From: Fidelibacterota bacterium
GTDB lineage: Bacteria; Fidelibacterota; UBA2242; JAOZSR01
Reading direction: 5' to 3'
Length of the DNA: 39,546 nucleotides
Assembly: GCA_029939575.1 (NCBI GenBank)
Contig: JAOZSR010000018.1
Location: 1-39,546, forward strand
The notes below the pieces were generated by a model, which saw only the letters and a program-made list of their open reading frames with translations, searched no databases and was not told the DNA's origin. Position 1 is the first letter of the stretch. The number at the start of each line of letters is the position of its first letter. The translations under genes and the position numbers were made by a program. This document shows positions 14,928-24,118 of this stretch, piece after piece.

Positions 14928-16603
14928 GAATTTTAATCTCAATAATATTAACAGTAGTATTTTTTTTAATTTCCTGTTCTTCTGAAAAGAGAACAGATTA
15001 TGTGGCAAAAATAAATGATGAATTAATTTCTGTTGAAGATTTTTCAAAAAAATATAACACTTTTCTGCTGACAACAGGCACAAAAGATAATCTGAAAATG
15101 CGTCATGATTTTTTAAAAACAATGATAGATGAAGAAACATTGTTTCAATTTTTGAAAGAATCAAAATTTATCCAAAAACCCGCAGTAAAAGAAAAACTCA
15201 ACAAACAAAGAGATCAGGTTTATTTGAATTATTACTTTAAGGAAATAATTTATCCTGATTTAAAAGTGAGTGAACAGGAAGTGCGTGAAGCCTTTAAAAG
15301 ATCAAAGGTCAAAATCCATGCCCGACATTTATTAGCACCTGATTTAGAGAAAGCAGAACAATTTAAGAAAAGTTTAGAATCGGGGACGAGTTTTGCTGAA
15401 TTGGCTAAGAAAAGCTTTCACAATCCCAGGTTAGCCTCCAATGGTGGTGATATTGGCTGGTTTTCTTTTGGAGAAACCGAACCTGCTTTTGAAAATGCAG
15501 CTTATAGTCTTGAGATTAATGAAATATCCAAACCGATAAAAACTAATCGTGGATATTGTATAATTCAGGTTCTTGATAAGAAACAGGATGTTTTTATTTC
15601 TGAACATGAGTTTAAAACCAGGGAAAAGAAATTAAAAAAGAAGTTAAAGAAGCAGAAACAAACCAGCTTCCTTGAAAAAGAAACTGATAAAATATTCTTA
15701 GAAATGGGAATTAAATTTAATCACTCGGTTGTTGAAAATATTTTTAAGAATTTTCCAATAATAAAGAAAGAAATACTAAAAGGTAATCTCTTTCCGGAAA
15801 TTAAATTTATGGGAAATGATGATAATGTAATTACGTCCCCGAAAAAAAACTGGGATGTAAAAAAAACTTTATTAAAACTTTCTGAACTTACTGAAGAACA
15901 ATGGAATCGGATTATTAATATTGATGATTTTTACAAAGCAATAAAAGGCCTGGTTATTCGTGAAGAAATCGAGTGTAAAATTCAGGAGCAAAAGATTGCA
16001 GATTTACCGGAAGTGAAGCTGTTGGTTGATAAATTTACAAGGGAAAGGGCGTTGCGTGAATTTATGGTTTCTTTTGCTGATACAATCCAAATCAAAGAAA
16101 AATTATATGCAAAATATTATAACCAGCACAAAGAAGAGTTCCTGACACCTGTTACTTTTAAAATATTTGAAATTGCCTTTTATGATTCAATAAAAGCGAT
16201 TGAATGTCTGGAAAAACTTAATGCTGGCGCGGATTTTGCCCAACTTGCCAAGACCTGTTCTGTTGAAAAACGAAGTGCACAAATTGGAGGATATCTTGGT
16301 TGGGGAAATGCGGAGATGTTTGGAAAGTTTGGCGATTTACTCGCTGAAGCTGAGATTGGGGAAATAATTGGTCCCGTTCAAAATTATCAAAAATATTATT
16401 TATTAAAAAAAACAGAGCAAAAAGCACCCAAACAATTGACATTGGAAGAATCAAGAACTATAATTAAAGATAAACTACTACCTGAAATTCAGGAAAAATC
16501 CTATATGACTTTTATCAGAAAATTAAAAAATAATACACAAATAATAAAAAATGATGATACAATTAAAAAGATGGATATTAATTTTAAAAGAGAGATTTTA
16601 TGA
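14924..16603 (+). CDS. Lipoprotein peptidyl-prolyl isomerase with two parvulin domains
   Basis: The 559-residue protein has a lipobox ending at Cys18 (LISC) and should be a periplasmic lipoprotein. An N-terminal SurA/PrsA-like helical part (about 25-125) precedes a parvulin domain at about 128-225 (HARHLL, FAELAKKSF, GGDIGWFSFGE). A charged Lys-rich helical segment follows, then a second parvulin domain at about 405-500 (FAQLAKTCS, IGGYLGWGNAEMFG). Such proteins fold outer-membrane barrels and secreted proteins. It overlaps the amylase and TonB-receptor genes by 4 bases on each side, which suggests a foldase dedicated to this locus. The second domain lacks the usual His near the strand start and may be non-catalytic. 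Confidence 0.85.
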   Translation: MRILISIILTVVFFLISCSSEKRTDYVAKINDELISVEDFSKKYNTFLLTTGTKDNLKMRHDFLKTMIDEETLFQFLKESKFIQKPAVKEKLNKQRDQVYLNYYFKEIIYPDLKVSEQEVREAFKRSKVKIHARHLLAPDLEKAEQFKKSLESGTSFAELAKKSFHNPRLASNGGDIGWFSFGETEPAFENAAYSLEINEISKPIKTNRGYCIIQVLDKKQDVFISEHEFKTREKKLKKKLKKQKQTSFLEKETDKIFLEMGIKFNHSVVENIFKNFPIIKKEILKGNLFPEIKFMGNDDNVITSPKKNWDVKKTLLKLSELTEEQWNRIINIDDFYKAIKGLVIREEIECKIQEQKIADLPEVKLLVDKFTRERALREFMVSFADTIQIKEKLYAKYYNQHKEEFLTPVTFKIFEIAFYDSIKAIECLEKLNAGADFAQLAKTCSVEKRSAQIGGYLGWGNAEMFGKFGDLLAEAEIGEIIGPVQNYQKYYLLKKTEQKAPKQLTLEESRTIIKDKLLPEIQEKSYMTFIRKLKNNTQIIKNDDTIKKMDINFKREIL

Positions 16604-19338
16604 AAAAACTAATAATATGCCTTCTGATTTTCGCTTTATCTGGTTATTTATTTGCCGGGACGACCGGAAAAATAACCGGTATAGTAGTTGACGCAAGCGA
16701 CGGCTCACCATTACCAGGTGCCAATGTTATCCTTGAGGGTACGGTTATAGGAGCGGCTTGTGACTATGAGGGGAATTTTTTAATTCTTAATGTTCCACCG
16801 GGAAATTATAATCTGAAAGTTACAATGATAGGTTTTACAAAACAGGTAGTTAAAGACGTTTTAGTTCAGGTTGATTTAACAACCAGGTTAGAATTCGAAA
16901 TGACGACTGAGGTACTGGAAGCTGGTGAATCAGTAACAGTTATTGCCAGAAGACCAGCAGTTAAAAAGGATTTAACTTCTTCGGAATCCAGGATTTCTTC
17001 TAAAGATATAAAAGCCATGCCGGTAAATAATATGAGTGATATTTTACAACTGCAAAGTGGTGTCACAAAAGATGCCGGTGGTGGTATCCATATTCGTGGT
17101 GGAAGATCATCGGAAGTTGCCTATTGGGTCGATGGTATTCCGGTTACAGATTCTTATGATGGCGGTCAATCGGTTTCTGTAGAAAATGCCTCTATTCAGG
17201 AGTTACAGGTTATTAGCGGTACTTTTAATGCGGAATATGGTAATGCAATGTCAGGTATAGTAAATATTGTCACAAAAGAAGGTGCCAGAAAATATGAGGG
17301 ATCTCTTTCTATGTATGGCGGAGATTATGTTACAGCTGATGATGAATTATATCCCGGTATTGACAAAATCAATCCTACTTCCGAAAAGGATTTACAGGTA
17401 AATTTCAGTGGGCCGGTTCCTTTTACTGATAAAAAAGTTAGTTTTTATACTAATGCCAGATACAATTATTCTGATGGATGGTTATATGGGCAGCAATATT
17501 TCAATATTTATGGTGATACATTAAGTACAGATAATCCTGATTATGTACCTATGAATTGGAATCAGAAATTTACAACCCATTCCAAATTGAGCATCAGACC
17601 ATTTTCAAGTGTTAAAATAGCCCTAAGTTATATGACAAGTGATGATGTTTATGAGGGCTTTAATCATGGTTTGCAGTATGTTCCGGATGCAAATATGGAG
17701 AGACATAACAAAGGCCGAAACGTAAGTCTGAAATTGACACAATCTCTTTCAAACAAAACATTTTACGACCTGAGTTTTTCTAAATATTCAAAAAGGTACA
17801 ATCATAATTATTTTGAGTCAAAAAATGATAGTGGCTATATTGATCCTTATTATTGGGAACATAATGAACGGGAAAATCCTTATTACTGGTTTACCGACCA
17901 TTCAATAGATAGGGGTAGATTTTTTAGAGAAACAAATACACAAATAGCCAAATTTGATTTTACCTCACAGGTTACTAAACTTCATTTGGTAAAATTAGGA
18001 GCAGAATTGAAATATCATGATCTGGAACTTGATGGTTATTCAATTGTTGATGATGCAAATATTGCAGATTCTGTTTTTACACCATACATTCCACAAAAAC
18101 ATGTTGAAGGCAACAAATTTGGTGAATTCGGGCGAGATTATTATTCACATAATCCCAGAGAATTTTCGCTATATATTCAGGATAAAATAGAATTTAACAG
18201 TGTAATAATAAATCTTGGTTTACGATATGATTATTTTGATGCGAATACTGTAATACCTTCTGATCCTGCTGAACCTTATATTGATAACCCAAGAAATCCT
18301 TTACTTGATTCTTTGACACTTGCCGAAAAGGAAGAATTCTGGTGGAAAGAAACATCTGTCAAGCAACAAATTAGTCCACGCTTTGGAATCGCTTATCCAA
18401 TCACAGATAAAGGAGTTTTACATTTTTCCTTTGGTCATTTTTTCCAGATACCAAACCTTGAACTCTTGTATACATATCCCGGGTATAAAATACCGGAATC
18501 AAGTGGTCAGTTTGGAATTGGTGGAAATCCTGATCTGAATCCCCAAAAGACTGTTATGTATGAATTAGGTATGAAACAGGAAGTGATTAGAGATTTTACA
18601 GTTGATTTAACCGGTTTTTATCGTGATGTCAGGGATTGGGTATCAACAGGTGTTCCGGTGGATATAGGTGGAGGTGCTAATTTTATTACCTATGCCAATA
18701 AGGATTATTCCAATGTAATGGGTGTAATTTTGGCTCTGGAAAAAAAATACAGTAATAATTTTTGGTTCAACCTTTCATATACTTTCCAGATTGCAGAGGG
18801 GTCAAACTCTAATCCTGGTGATGCATTTGGAGCAATGTTAGCAGATCGTGAACCCAGAAAATATCTTATTCCACTTGGATGGGACCAGACCCAAACATTG
18901 AATAGCACATTTTTTTACGGAACTAATGGCTATGGAATAACCCTTATCGGAAGATTTGGAAGCGGTTATCCTTTTACTCCTGTTATTTTAACTGCAACCA
19001 GGCAGGGAGCAAATGCATCTGTTCAACCTGAAGAAAACAGCCGTAGAAAACCAAAAACCTATGAGTTGGATTTAAAAATAAATAAAAATATGACACTTTT
19101 TGGGAAAAATGTTGTTCTTTTCGCTGATATATACAATTTCCTTGATATAAGAAATCAGATAAATGTTTGGGGAAGTACAGGTAATGCTGATAATGGTTTG
19201 GAAGAGTTACAGGCAAATCAAACAAGCAGGGAACATCTGGCTGAATACAGGATAAATACTGTTGAGGAGTATTATACTCATCAGGAATGGTATTCCGCTC
19301 CAAGAAAAATTAATATAGGTCTAAGCATATCTTTTTAA
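16600..19338 (+). CDS. TonB-dependent outer-membrane receptor with carboxypeptidase-regulatory-like domain
   Basis: The 912-residue protein has a signal peptide ending near LFAG. A carboxypeptidase-regulatory-like domain (about 22-105, GKITGIVVDASDGSPLPGAN and FLILNVPPGNYNLKV) precedes a plug domain (about 130-235, MPVNNMSDILQLQSGV, IHIRGGRSSEVAYWVDG, GTFNAEYGNAMSGIVNIVTK). The rest is a beta-barrel ending in an aromatic residue, GLSISF. This is the SusC-like arrangement, though shorter than Bacteroidota SusC, and no SusD follows. A clear TonB box is not seen. Neighbouring amylases suggest uptake of maltooligosaccharides. The downstream large secreted protein and PorV-like protein may act in complex with it. 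Confidence 0.9.
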   Translation: MKKLIICLLIFALSGYLFAGTTGKITGIVVDASDGSPLPGANVILEGTVIGAACDYEGNFLILNVPPGNYNLKVTMIGFTKQVVKDVLVQVDLTTRLEFEMTTEVLEAGESVTVIARRPAVKKDLTSSESRISSKDIKAMPVNNMSDILQLQSGVTKDAGGGIHIRGGRSSEVAYWVDGIPVTDSYDGGQSVSVENASIQELQVISGTFNAEYGNAMSGIVNIVTKEGARKYEGSLSMYGGDYVTADDELYPGIDKINPTSEKDLQVNFSGPVPFTDKKVSFYTNARYNYSDGWLYGQQYFNIYGDTLSTDNPDYVPMNWNQKFTTHSKLSIRPFSSVKIALSYMTSDDVYEGFNHGLQYVPDANMERHNKGRNVSLKLTQSLSNKTFYDLSFSKYSKRYNHNYFESKNDSGYIDPYYWEHNERENPYYWFTDHSIDRGRFFRETNTQIAKFDFTSQVTKLHLVKLGAELKYHDLELDGYSIVDDANIADSVFTPYIPQKHVEGNKFGEFGRDYYSHNPREFSLYIQDKIEFNSVIINLGLRYDYFDANTVIPSDPAEPYIDNPRNPLLDSLTLAEKEEFWWKETSVKQQISPRFGIAYPITDKGVLHFSFGHFFQIPNLELLYTYPGYKIPESSGQFGIGGNPDLNPQKTVMYELGMKQEVIRDFTVDLTGFYRDVRDWVSTGVPVDIGGGANFITYANKDYSNVMGVILALEKKYSNNFWFNLSYTFQIAEGSNSNPGDAFGAMLADREPRKYLIPLGWDQTQTLNSTFFYGTNGYGITLIGRFGSGYPFTPVILTATRQGANASVQPEENSRRKPKTYELDLKINKNMTLFGKNVVLFADIYNFLDIRNQINVWGSTGNADNGLEELQANQTSREHLAEYRINTVEEYYTHQEWYSAPRKINIGLSISF

Positions 19339-19353
19339 ACAGAGGTTTATTTT

Positions 19354-22300
19354 ATGAAAAAGAGAATAATAGTATTAAATATTTTATTTGCCTGTTCATT
19401 GTTCGCACAACATATTCCAAGTGATGAACGGGGTGATCCTAATTTCCACAGACAAACAAATATCGATGGGAATAAAGTTCGTACATCGATTTTTAATTAT
19501 GGAGTAACCGGGCGACCAACCAGTGGGGCACAATATGTACCCTATGAGTGGCCTAAGAATTCGGGACAGCATTATATAGCAATGACTCAAATTTGGGTTG
19601 GAGCAGAATTGACAAATAGTGTTGGTGATACTATTCACATAGTTGATGTTGCCAATGGCAGAACAAATACTGCAGGAGAATCCTGGAATTTAGAACCTAT
19701 TCCGGGATATTTAAACCCTGAATCCGAAAAAATTGCCAAAAGCGATGAGCCTGATACATGGCCATTATTCTGGCCTGATAAATCAGAAGACGAGTCTGAT
19801 CCGGGATGGGCTGGTTCCTGGAATGGATATTTTGGGAAAAATCAGTTTAACGCTGATCAGGAAATATATTTTAAAATATCTGATGATAATTATGATAAAC
19901 CCACCTTTAAATATTATCCCGATTCAACAGATCATACTCGTGGAGGCATGGGGATTTTAGCCGGAGTACGGGTAATGGAATGGTCCCAGGTACTTGTTGA
20001 AGATGTTGTTTTCGTTTTGTATGAAGTTAAGAATGATGGAGATAAAGACCTTGATAAAGTTGCATTTAGTATCTGGTTGGCGGATTTAGTTGGAGGAGAT
20101 GGAGATTCAGGAGATGATTCGCCGGATTTTGATCTTGAATATGATATTGCCTGGTGTAAAGATAGTGATGGTGTTGGTAATATTGCCGCTTTTGGAGATG
20201 ATCCGGTTGGTGTGGCCGCAATATCTTATCTTGAAACTCCCGGAAATTCTTCCGATAGAATTGATAATGATGGAGATGGAGAAGCAAATGGTCCAAAAAT
20301 TACCGGTGAAATGTTAGTAGGAGAAAAACATAATAGTATTGACGATAATGGAAATGGATTAATAGATGAGGATAGTACTCATGTTGCTTTTGGGACTTTC
20401 TCATTTGGTGTTAGTTTTGCCGATAAAATTGATAATGATTTTAATGGAGAATCAGGTGGGCCGAAAATAACAATTAATATGGTAAACGAGGCCCAGTCAG
20501 ATAAATGGAACAGATGGCCAGCTTTCCCGGAATCTGATGATTTTGCACCAGGAGTTATTCATTTAATTGGTGTGGGTAATGAAGATGTAGGTTGTAAATT
20601 TGTTGATAATATTGATAATGATTCTGATGGTGAAGCCCAAAGCCCGACTATAACTTTGGATATGATAAATTCAGCCAGTCTTGATTCACCCTATTACAGG
20701 TATAAGGTTCCTGGAAGCGAGATTATTCTTTATGATCTTAAAAATGAAGATATTGGATTGTTTTATGCAGATGGTATAGATAATGATGGAGATGGTGCCA
20801 TAGACGAAGATATCGATGAGAATATTGACGAAATGATTGATGAGGCCAGGGATGATTATGTTGATAATGATAATGACTGGGATCCTTATTATGATGATGT
20901 CGGTCTTGATGGTGCTGGTTTATCAGGAGATATTGGTGAAGCTGATGGAATTCCTACTTCCGGAGCGGGTACTAATCTGCCTGGAGAACCGAACATCGAC
21001 AAAACCGATGTTTCTGAATCTGATCAAATGGGATTAACATCTGTTGCTTATGACAGAGCAGGTTCGATAAATTTAGATTCAGATAATACTTTGTGGAGAA
21101 AGTATTTTACTCCTGGTCAGTTTTGGCAACCACCACCCGGAGGACTTTCCGGTGATTATGATCTTTTTGTAAATTCCGGCTATTTTCCTTTAAAATCAGG
21201 ACAGACAGAACGAATTTCTATGGCGGTTTGTCTTGGAGCAGATGAAGAGGACGCTAAAAGAAATATGGAAGTAGCTCAGAAAACTTATGATGAGGATTAT
21301 CAATTTGCCAAACAACCTATTCCTCCAAATGTAACAGCTGTAGCCGGTGATGGCAAAGTGACAATTTATTGGGATTCCATCTCTGAACAATCCTTTGATT
21401 CATATATGTTTGGAATCGGTTCCCCCGGATATGATTTTGAGGGTTATAAAATTTATAAAGCCACTGACACCGGTTTTAAGGATGCTTACACGATCACTGA
21501 CGCTTCCGGTGCGATTACATTTATGAAACCAATATTCAGATGTGATCTCGATGATAATATAAAAGGTTATCACGATGTTGATATTAATGGTGTAAAATAT
21601 GATTTGGGAAGTGACACCGGAATTAAACATAGTTTTGTTGATTATGATGTTCAGAATGGACAAACTTATTATTATTCAGTAGTGTCATACGATTTTGGAG
21701 GAAGTGTCGCAAATAATATTCCTCCTACAGAATGTAATGTAAGACTAACTATTAATTCCGCTACCGGTGATATTGAACAAAAAGGTCCAAATGTAGCAGT
21801 TGTAGTCCCCGAAGCTTCAGCAGCCGGCTATGTTGAAGCGGATATAAATGAGATAGAATTAGTCCAGGGAATGACAACAGCCAAGGTTGGTTATACAGTA
21901 GTTGATCCGTCCGAAATTTTAGATAATCATAAATATAAAATTACTTTTAAAGATACTTTATGCTTGAATACAAGTACAACTTTGGGCTATGATACATTAA
22001 AAACAAAATCCTATACTTTGGAAGATATTACTATTCCATCAGAACCGGAAACATTGTTAAATAAATTGACAACATTAAGTTTGGAAGATGAGCAGCCTTT
22101 GGTTGACGGATTTAGACTCCATTTTGAAAATAAACAATTAATTGATGTAAATGCAGGAGAATCTCATTGGAATTCCGATAGTTTGTGGCGATTTGTTACA
22201 AGTCCATTTTTATTACCTGTACCTCCTACTATTGGTAAACCAATACCAGCAGATTACAGAGTAGAAATAGGAATTGCCGGTACCGATACATCAGAGAATT

Positions 22301-23040
22301 TCTGGTGTGGATATGTTGGTATGCCTTATCCCCTCGGTTATAATTTTCCTTCTGTCCCTGTTGATTTTACTGTAAAGAAAAGAGTTGATGTGACTGGTGA
22401 TGACGCAACCGACTGGATAAAGATACCATTTGCTTTTGGTGATTTTTCTCCCAGAGGCAATGCCGATGGTTTTTTAAATGCTGATTCAGCTGAAAGTGAT
22501 TGGGTGGTTTTTCTTGATGATACAACCGATGATGGGAGTTTGGCTCCAAGTTGGAGATTTTCTCTTGATGCACCTCGTCCGAGTGAGAAATCTAATATTT
22601 ATGTTCCACAAGCCGGAGATACAGCTTTTGTGGTAATCAACAAACCCTTTATGTCGACAGATGTTTTTGAATTTACTACTTTTGCTTCCCATATTGATGA
22701 AGATCAGGCTAAAAAAGATCTGGATAGGATAAAAGTAGTTCCAAATCCCTATTTTGCGGCAGCAACATGGGAACCAAAAAGCGCATTTGTCAGTGGCCGT
22801 GGATCTCGCTCGATTCATTTTAATCATCTTCCGTCGAAATGTACAATACGTATTTATACAATTTCAGGAGATCTTGTTAAGAAAATAGATCATGATGTTT
22901 TTGATAATCTCAATGACGGTTCAGAAGAATGGAATTTATTAACAAAAGATAATTTATCAGCATCCTACGGAGTCTATATTTATCATGTGGAAGCACCGGG
23001 AATTGGCGACCATGTAGGAAAATTTGCGATAATTAAATAG
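19354..23040 (+). CDS. Large secreted protein with acidic DNDGDG repeats and T9SS-type C-terminus
   Basis: The 1228-residue protein has a signal peptide ending near SLFAQ. Between residues about 298 and 500 it carries at least five Asp-rich motifs (DRIDNDGDGEANG, NSIDDNGNGLIDED, DKIDNDFNGE, DNIDNDSDGE, DGIDNDGDGAIDED), like the calcium loops of thrombospondin type 3 or dockerin repeats. A fibronectin-III-like domain follows (about 650-800). The final 100 residues begin VVPNPYF and end YGVYIYHVEAPG...GKFAIIK, matching a FlgD-like or Por-type sorting domain. It lies 15 bases after the TonB receptor. Its place, where SusD would be expected, suggests a surface partner of the receptor; that is inference. 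No enzymatic domain is visible. Confidence 0.8.
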   Translation: MKKRIIVLNILFACSLFAQHIPSDERGDPNFHRQTNIDGNKVRTSIFNYGVTGRPTSGAQYVPYEWPKNSGQHYIAMTQIWVGAELTNSVGDTIHIVDVANGRTNTAGESWNLEPIPGYLNPESEKIAKSDEPDTWPLFWPDKSEDESDPGWAGSWNGYFGKNQFNADQEIYFKISDDNYDKPTFKYYPDSTDHTRGGMGILAGVRVMEWSQVLVEDVVFVLYEVKNDGDKDLDKVAFSIWLADLVGGDGDSGDDSPDFDLEYDIAWCKDSDGVGNIAAFGDDPVGVAAISYLETPGNSSDRIDNDGDGEANGPKITGEMLVGEKHNSIDDNGNGLIDEDSTHVAFGTFSFGVSFADKIDNDFNGESGGPKITINMVNEAQSDKWNRWPAFPESDDFAPGVIHLIGVGNEDVGCKFVDNIDNDSDGEAQSPTITLDMINSASLDSPYYRYKVPGSEIILYDLKNEDIGLFYADGIDNDGDGAIDEDIDENIDEMIDEARDDYVDNDNDWDPYYDDVGLDGAGLSGDIGEADGIPTSGAGTNLPGEPNIDKTDVSESDQMGLTSVAYDRAGSINLDSDNTLWRKYFTPGQFWQPPPGGLSGDYDLFVNSGYFPLKSGQTERISMAVCLGADEEDAKRNMEVAQKTYDEDYQFAKQPIPPNVTAVAGDGKVTIYWDSISEQSFDSYMFGIGSPGYDFEGYKIYKATDTGFKDAYTITDASGAITFMKPIFRCDLDDNIKGYHDVDINGVKYDLGSDTGIKHSFVDYDVQNGQTYYYSVVSYDFGGSVANNIPPTECNVRLTINSATGDIEQKGPNVAVVVPEASAAGYVEADINEIELVQGMTTAKVGYTVVDPSEILDNHKYKITFKDTLCLNTSTTLGYDTLKTKSYTLEDITIPSEPETLLNKLTTLSLEDEQPLVDGFRLHFENKQLIDVNAGESHWNSDSLWRFVTSPFLLPVPPTIGKPIPADYRVEIGIAGTDTSENFWCGYVGMPYPLGYNFPSVPVDFTVKKRVDVTGDDATDWIKIPFAFGDFSPRGNADGFLNADSAESDWVVFLDDTTDDGSLAPSWRFSLDAPRPSEKSNIYVPQAGDTAFVVINKPFMSTDVFEFTTFASHIDEDQAKKDLDRIKVVPNPYFAAATWEPKSAFVSGRGSRSIHFNHLPSKCTIRIYTISGDLVKKIDHDVFDNLNDGSEEWNLLTKDNLSASYGVYIYHVEAPGIGDHVGKFAIIK

Positions 23041-23049
23041 GTGAATATT

Positions 23050-24075
23050 ATGAGAAAAAATGTAATAATGATTATCCTGATAACCTTACTGCTATTATTT
23101 ACTTTTGTCAGTGGAGGGGAAACAGTAACCAAGACCGGAACCACTTCCGCAAAATTTCTTTCTATTGGTGTTGGTTCCCGGGCAAACGGATTGGGCAATG
23201 CCTTTGTGGCGATTGCAAATGATGCGACTGCTATGTACTGGAATCCCGCCGGAATTTCCCAAATAAATCAAATGCAATTAGTAGCAAATTATACTGAATG
23301 GATTGCTGATATGAGTTTTTCCTATGTTGGAATGGTATTTCCGATGGCAGAGTTTGGGACATTTGGAGTGAATACAACTTATATGAATATGGGAGAGATG
23401 GAAGTTACAACCGAGGCTCATCCGGAAGGAACAGGAGAAATGTTTAGCGCTGGCAGTTATGCTCTTGGATTAAGTTATGCCAAAAATCTGACAGATAGAT
23501 TTTCCCTGGGGGCAAATGTTAAATATATAAACGAAAGTATTTCCAACTGCACTTCCAACGGTGTTGCTTTAGATATTGGAACTCTTTTTATTACTCCTTT
23601 TCGCGATATTCGTTTTGGTGTCAGTATTTCAAATTTTGGTACTAAAATGAACATGACAGGAGATGATCTGTTAGTTCAAAAAGATATTGATGAACAACAT
23701 CATGGAAATAATGAAAGTGTTAATGCTTATTTGGCTACCGAGGAATTTGCCTTACCTTTATTGTTACGTGTTGGTTTGTCCGGAGATATTACTCCTTCAC
23801 CAATGGTAAAAGCTACCTGGGCAGTTGACGCAAGTCATCCAAACGACAACGCAGAATATGTAAATTTTGGGTTGGAACTATCACTATTTAATGACCTGAT
23901 AAATTTGCGAGGCGGTTTAAATAAATTGTTTATTGAGGATAAAGAAGAAACCTTGTCCTTGGGTGGAGGTCTTAATTTAAATGTTAGTAATATGATGATA
24001 AATCTTGATTATGCTTATCAATCTTATGAGCGTTTTGATTTAACACATAAATACACTCTTAGTTTGTCTTTCTAA
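23050..24075 (+). CDS. PorV/PorQ-family outer-membrane protein
   Basis: The 341-residue protein has a signal peptide (residues 1-22), then the family hallmark KFLSIGVGSRANGLGNAFVAIANDATAMYWNPAG near residues 36-70, followed by a beta-barrel pattern of alternating strands and a C-terminal aromatic (SLSF). PorV helps deliver T9SS cargo to the surface; many FCB genomes have extra copies next to cargo genes. I chose the ATG at 23050, 8 bases after AGG, over the GTG at 23041 that lies in the ribosome-binding site. It sits between two proteins with T9SS-type C-termini, so it may be a dedicated anchor or channel for them. Confidence 0.88.
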   Translation: MRKNVIMIILITLLLLFTFVSGGETVTKTGTTSAKFLSIGVGSRANGLGNAFVAIANDATAMYWNPAGISQINQMQLVANYTEWIADMSFSYVGMVFPMAEFGTFGVNTTYMNMGEMEVTTEAHPEGTGEMFSAGSYALGLSYAKNLTDRFSLGANVKYINESISNCTSNGVALDIGTLFITPFRDIRFGVSISNFGTKMNMTGDDLLVQKDIDEQHHGNNESVNAYLATEEFALPLLLRVGLSGDITPSPMVKATWAVDASHPNDNAEYVNFGLELSLFNDLINLRGGLNKLFIEDKEETLSLGGGLNLNVSNMMINLDYAYQSYERFDLTHKYTLSLSF

Positions 24076-24118
24076 GAGAGAGAAAAAAGTATAACTTAAA
24101 CAAAAAAAGGAGAAGAAA

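Noticed and set aside
20066-20317. Antisense frames within the large secreted protein gene
   Set aside because: They are shadows of the repetitive GAT-rich coding sequence and lack ribosome-binding sites.
19354-23040. SusD homologue
   Set aside because: The gene after the TonB receptor has no lipobox or SusD-like helical repeats; it is beta-rich with DNDGDG loops.
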